Shown here: piece after piece, positions 63,621 to 64,000 of the stretch | Layout of the letters: every line of letters starts with the position of its first letter | Numbering within the stretch: position 1 is the first letter of the stretch | DNA from: Edaphobacter paludis | Lineage (GTDB): Bacteria > Acidobacteriota > Terriglobia > Terriglobales > Acidobacteriaceae | DNA: 64,000 bases | Assembly (NCBI RefSeq): GCF_039993895.1 | Contig: NZ_CP121194.1 | Location: 2,418,001 to 2,482,000, forward strand | Direction of reading: 5' to 3' | Made by a program: the position numbers and the translations under genes | Notes under the pieces: model-generated | What the model saw: only the letters and a program-made list of their open reading frames with translations | Told to the model about the DNA's origin: nothing | The model's database searches: none

Positions 63621-64000
63621 TGAGGTTATCTCTGGCTTCTATGCGTATTTTTGTAGCAGGAAAAGCTTTGCTCTGTATTGGTCTGGCATCCGCATCTGCT
63701 GTCGCTTCGGCGCAGCAGGTGCAGGCTGCTGGCGCCGCTGCCCCGGCCTCCGCGATTACGTTGGACCAGGCGATCAGCCGCGCCAAGGCGAACGAACCGA
63801 ACTTTGCCGCGGCTATGGCAGCCAGTGGAGTCAGTAAACTTGACCGCTCGATTGCGCGATCAGCATTGCTGCCCAGCGTTATCTATCACAATCAATTTCT
63901 ATACACCCAGGGAACGGGAGCGCTGACACCGGTCGGTCCCGCGGGCACGGTGCCCACGCCACGCTTTATTGCGAACAACGCCGTTCATGAGTACACCAGT
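63620..64000 (+). CDS. TolC family protein, N-terminal part (cut by window end)
   Basis: 127 codons are present with no stop. The ATG at 63620 overlaps the preceding TAA by one base. Signal peptide KALLCIGLASASAVASAQQ, an Ala/Pro linker and the first OEP helix ITLDQAISRAKANEPNFAAA are typical of outer membrane channels. The gene should continue past the window and be followed by an adaptor and pump. Third TolC protein in the window. Confidence 0.85.
   Translation, partial: MRLSLASMRIFVAGKALLCIGLASASAVASAQQVQAAGAAAPASAITLDQAISRAKANEPNFAAAMAASGVSKLDRSIARSALLPSVIYHNQFLYTQGTGALTPVGPAGTVPTPRFIANNAVHEYTS

Overview
The window looks like chromosomal DNA of an Acidobacteriota species, probably of the Terriglobia (Edaphobacter/Granulicella/Terriglobus-like). 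This is inferred from gene content, not from a marker gene: a squalene operon of hpnC-hpnD-hpnE type, futalosine-route menaquinone genes (mqnD and a UbiD family decarboxylase), a homodimeric pyruvate dehydrogenase E1 (aceE), several RND/TolC efflux systems, moderately high GC and frequent GTG/TTG starts. I see no phage, insertion sequence or CRISPR; almost everything reads as stable chromosomal genes in short operons.

Layout. 1-2947 (minus): an MDR dehydrogenase, hpnC, hpnD and the start of hpnE, coupled by short gaps or 4-base overlaps. 3074-4708: an MlaE-type permease and MlaF-type ATPase with no MlaD in view. 4714-7888: flavin reductase-like protein, an FtsB/DivIC-like protein, bioY and mqnD. 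8015-8090: tRNA-Lys(CTT). 8232-14193: a small Cys/His protein followed by a CzcCBA-type metal efflux operon. 14337-18005: a beta-barrel protein, a UbiD decarboxylase and a DedA-rhodanese fusion. 18126-20994: EmrA-like adaptor and TolC without a pump. 21220-26518: carbohydrate genes (xylB-like kinase, Gfo/Idh oxidoreductase, araD) and a TPR membrane protein. 26617-31656: argJ, aceE and a catalytically degenerate E1-alpha-like protein.

31738-42669 is an exopolysaccharide/capsule region: Wzi-like porin, UDP-glucuronate decarboxylase, UDP-glucose dehydrogenase, Wzc-like tyrosine autokinase, Wza-like export protein, two GT4 glycosyltransferases and a WcaF-like acetyltransferase. The PHP-type tyrosine phosphatase that normally opposes the kinase lies at 50603, and a frameshifted acyltransferase-3 gene lies at 46581. 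Together they would supply UDP-glucuronate and UDP-xylose, build and decorate a polymer, and control its export by phosphorylation; flippase, polymerase and initiating transferase are not in the window.

42778-51400 also holds a stand-alone receiver protein, an ABC ATPase with an extra C-terminal domain fused operonically to a double-domain permease, a short AI-2E family protein, an alpha-amylase and purQ. 51436-55073 holds an SDR oxidoreductase, a secreted hypothetical protein, and groES-groEL under a sigma-70-like promoter overlapped by a CIRCE element. 55195-64000 holds a Tat-exported oxidoreductase, two exported hypotheticals, an ABC ATPase, DoxX, an AIM24 protein, an OmpR-family two-component system, a beta-propeller protein and the start of a TolC protein.

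The observations I would follow first are: (i) three CTTAAG-N5-CTTAAG-like direct repeats near and upstream of the two-component system, suggesting a local PmrA/QseB-like regulon; (ii) an E1-alpha-like protein beside aceE that has lost all thiamine-diphosphate ligands; (iii) an MlaF-type ATPase whose Walker B catalytic Glu is Ser; (iv) three helically phased GCAAAGTAYT repeats before the UbiD gene; (v) an orphan ABC system with a double permease and no binding protein.
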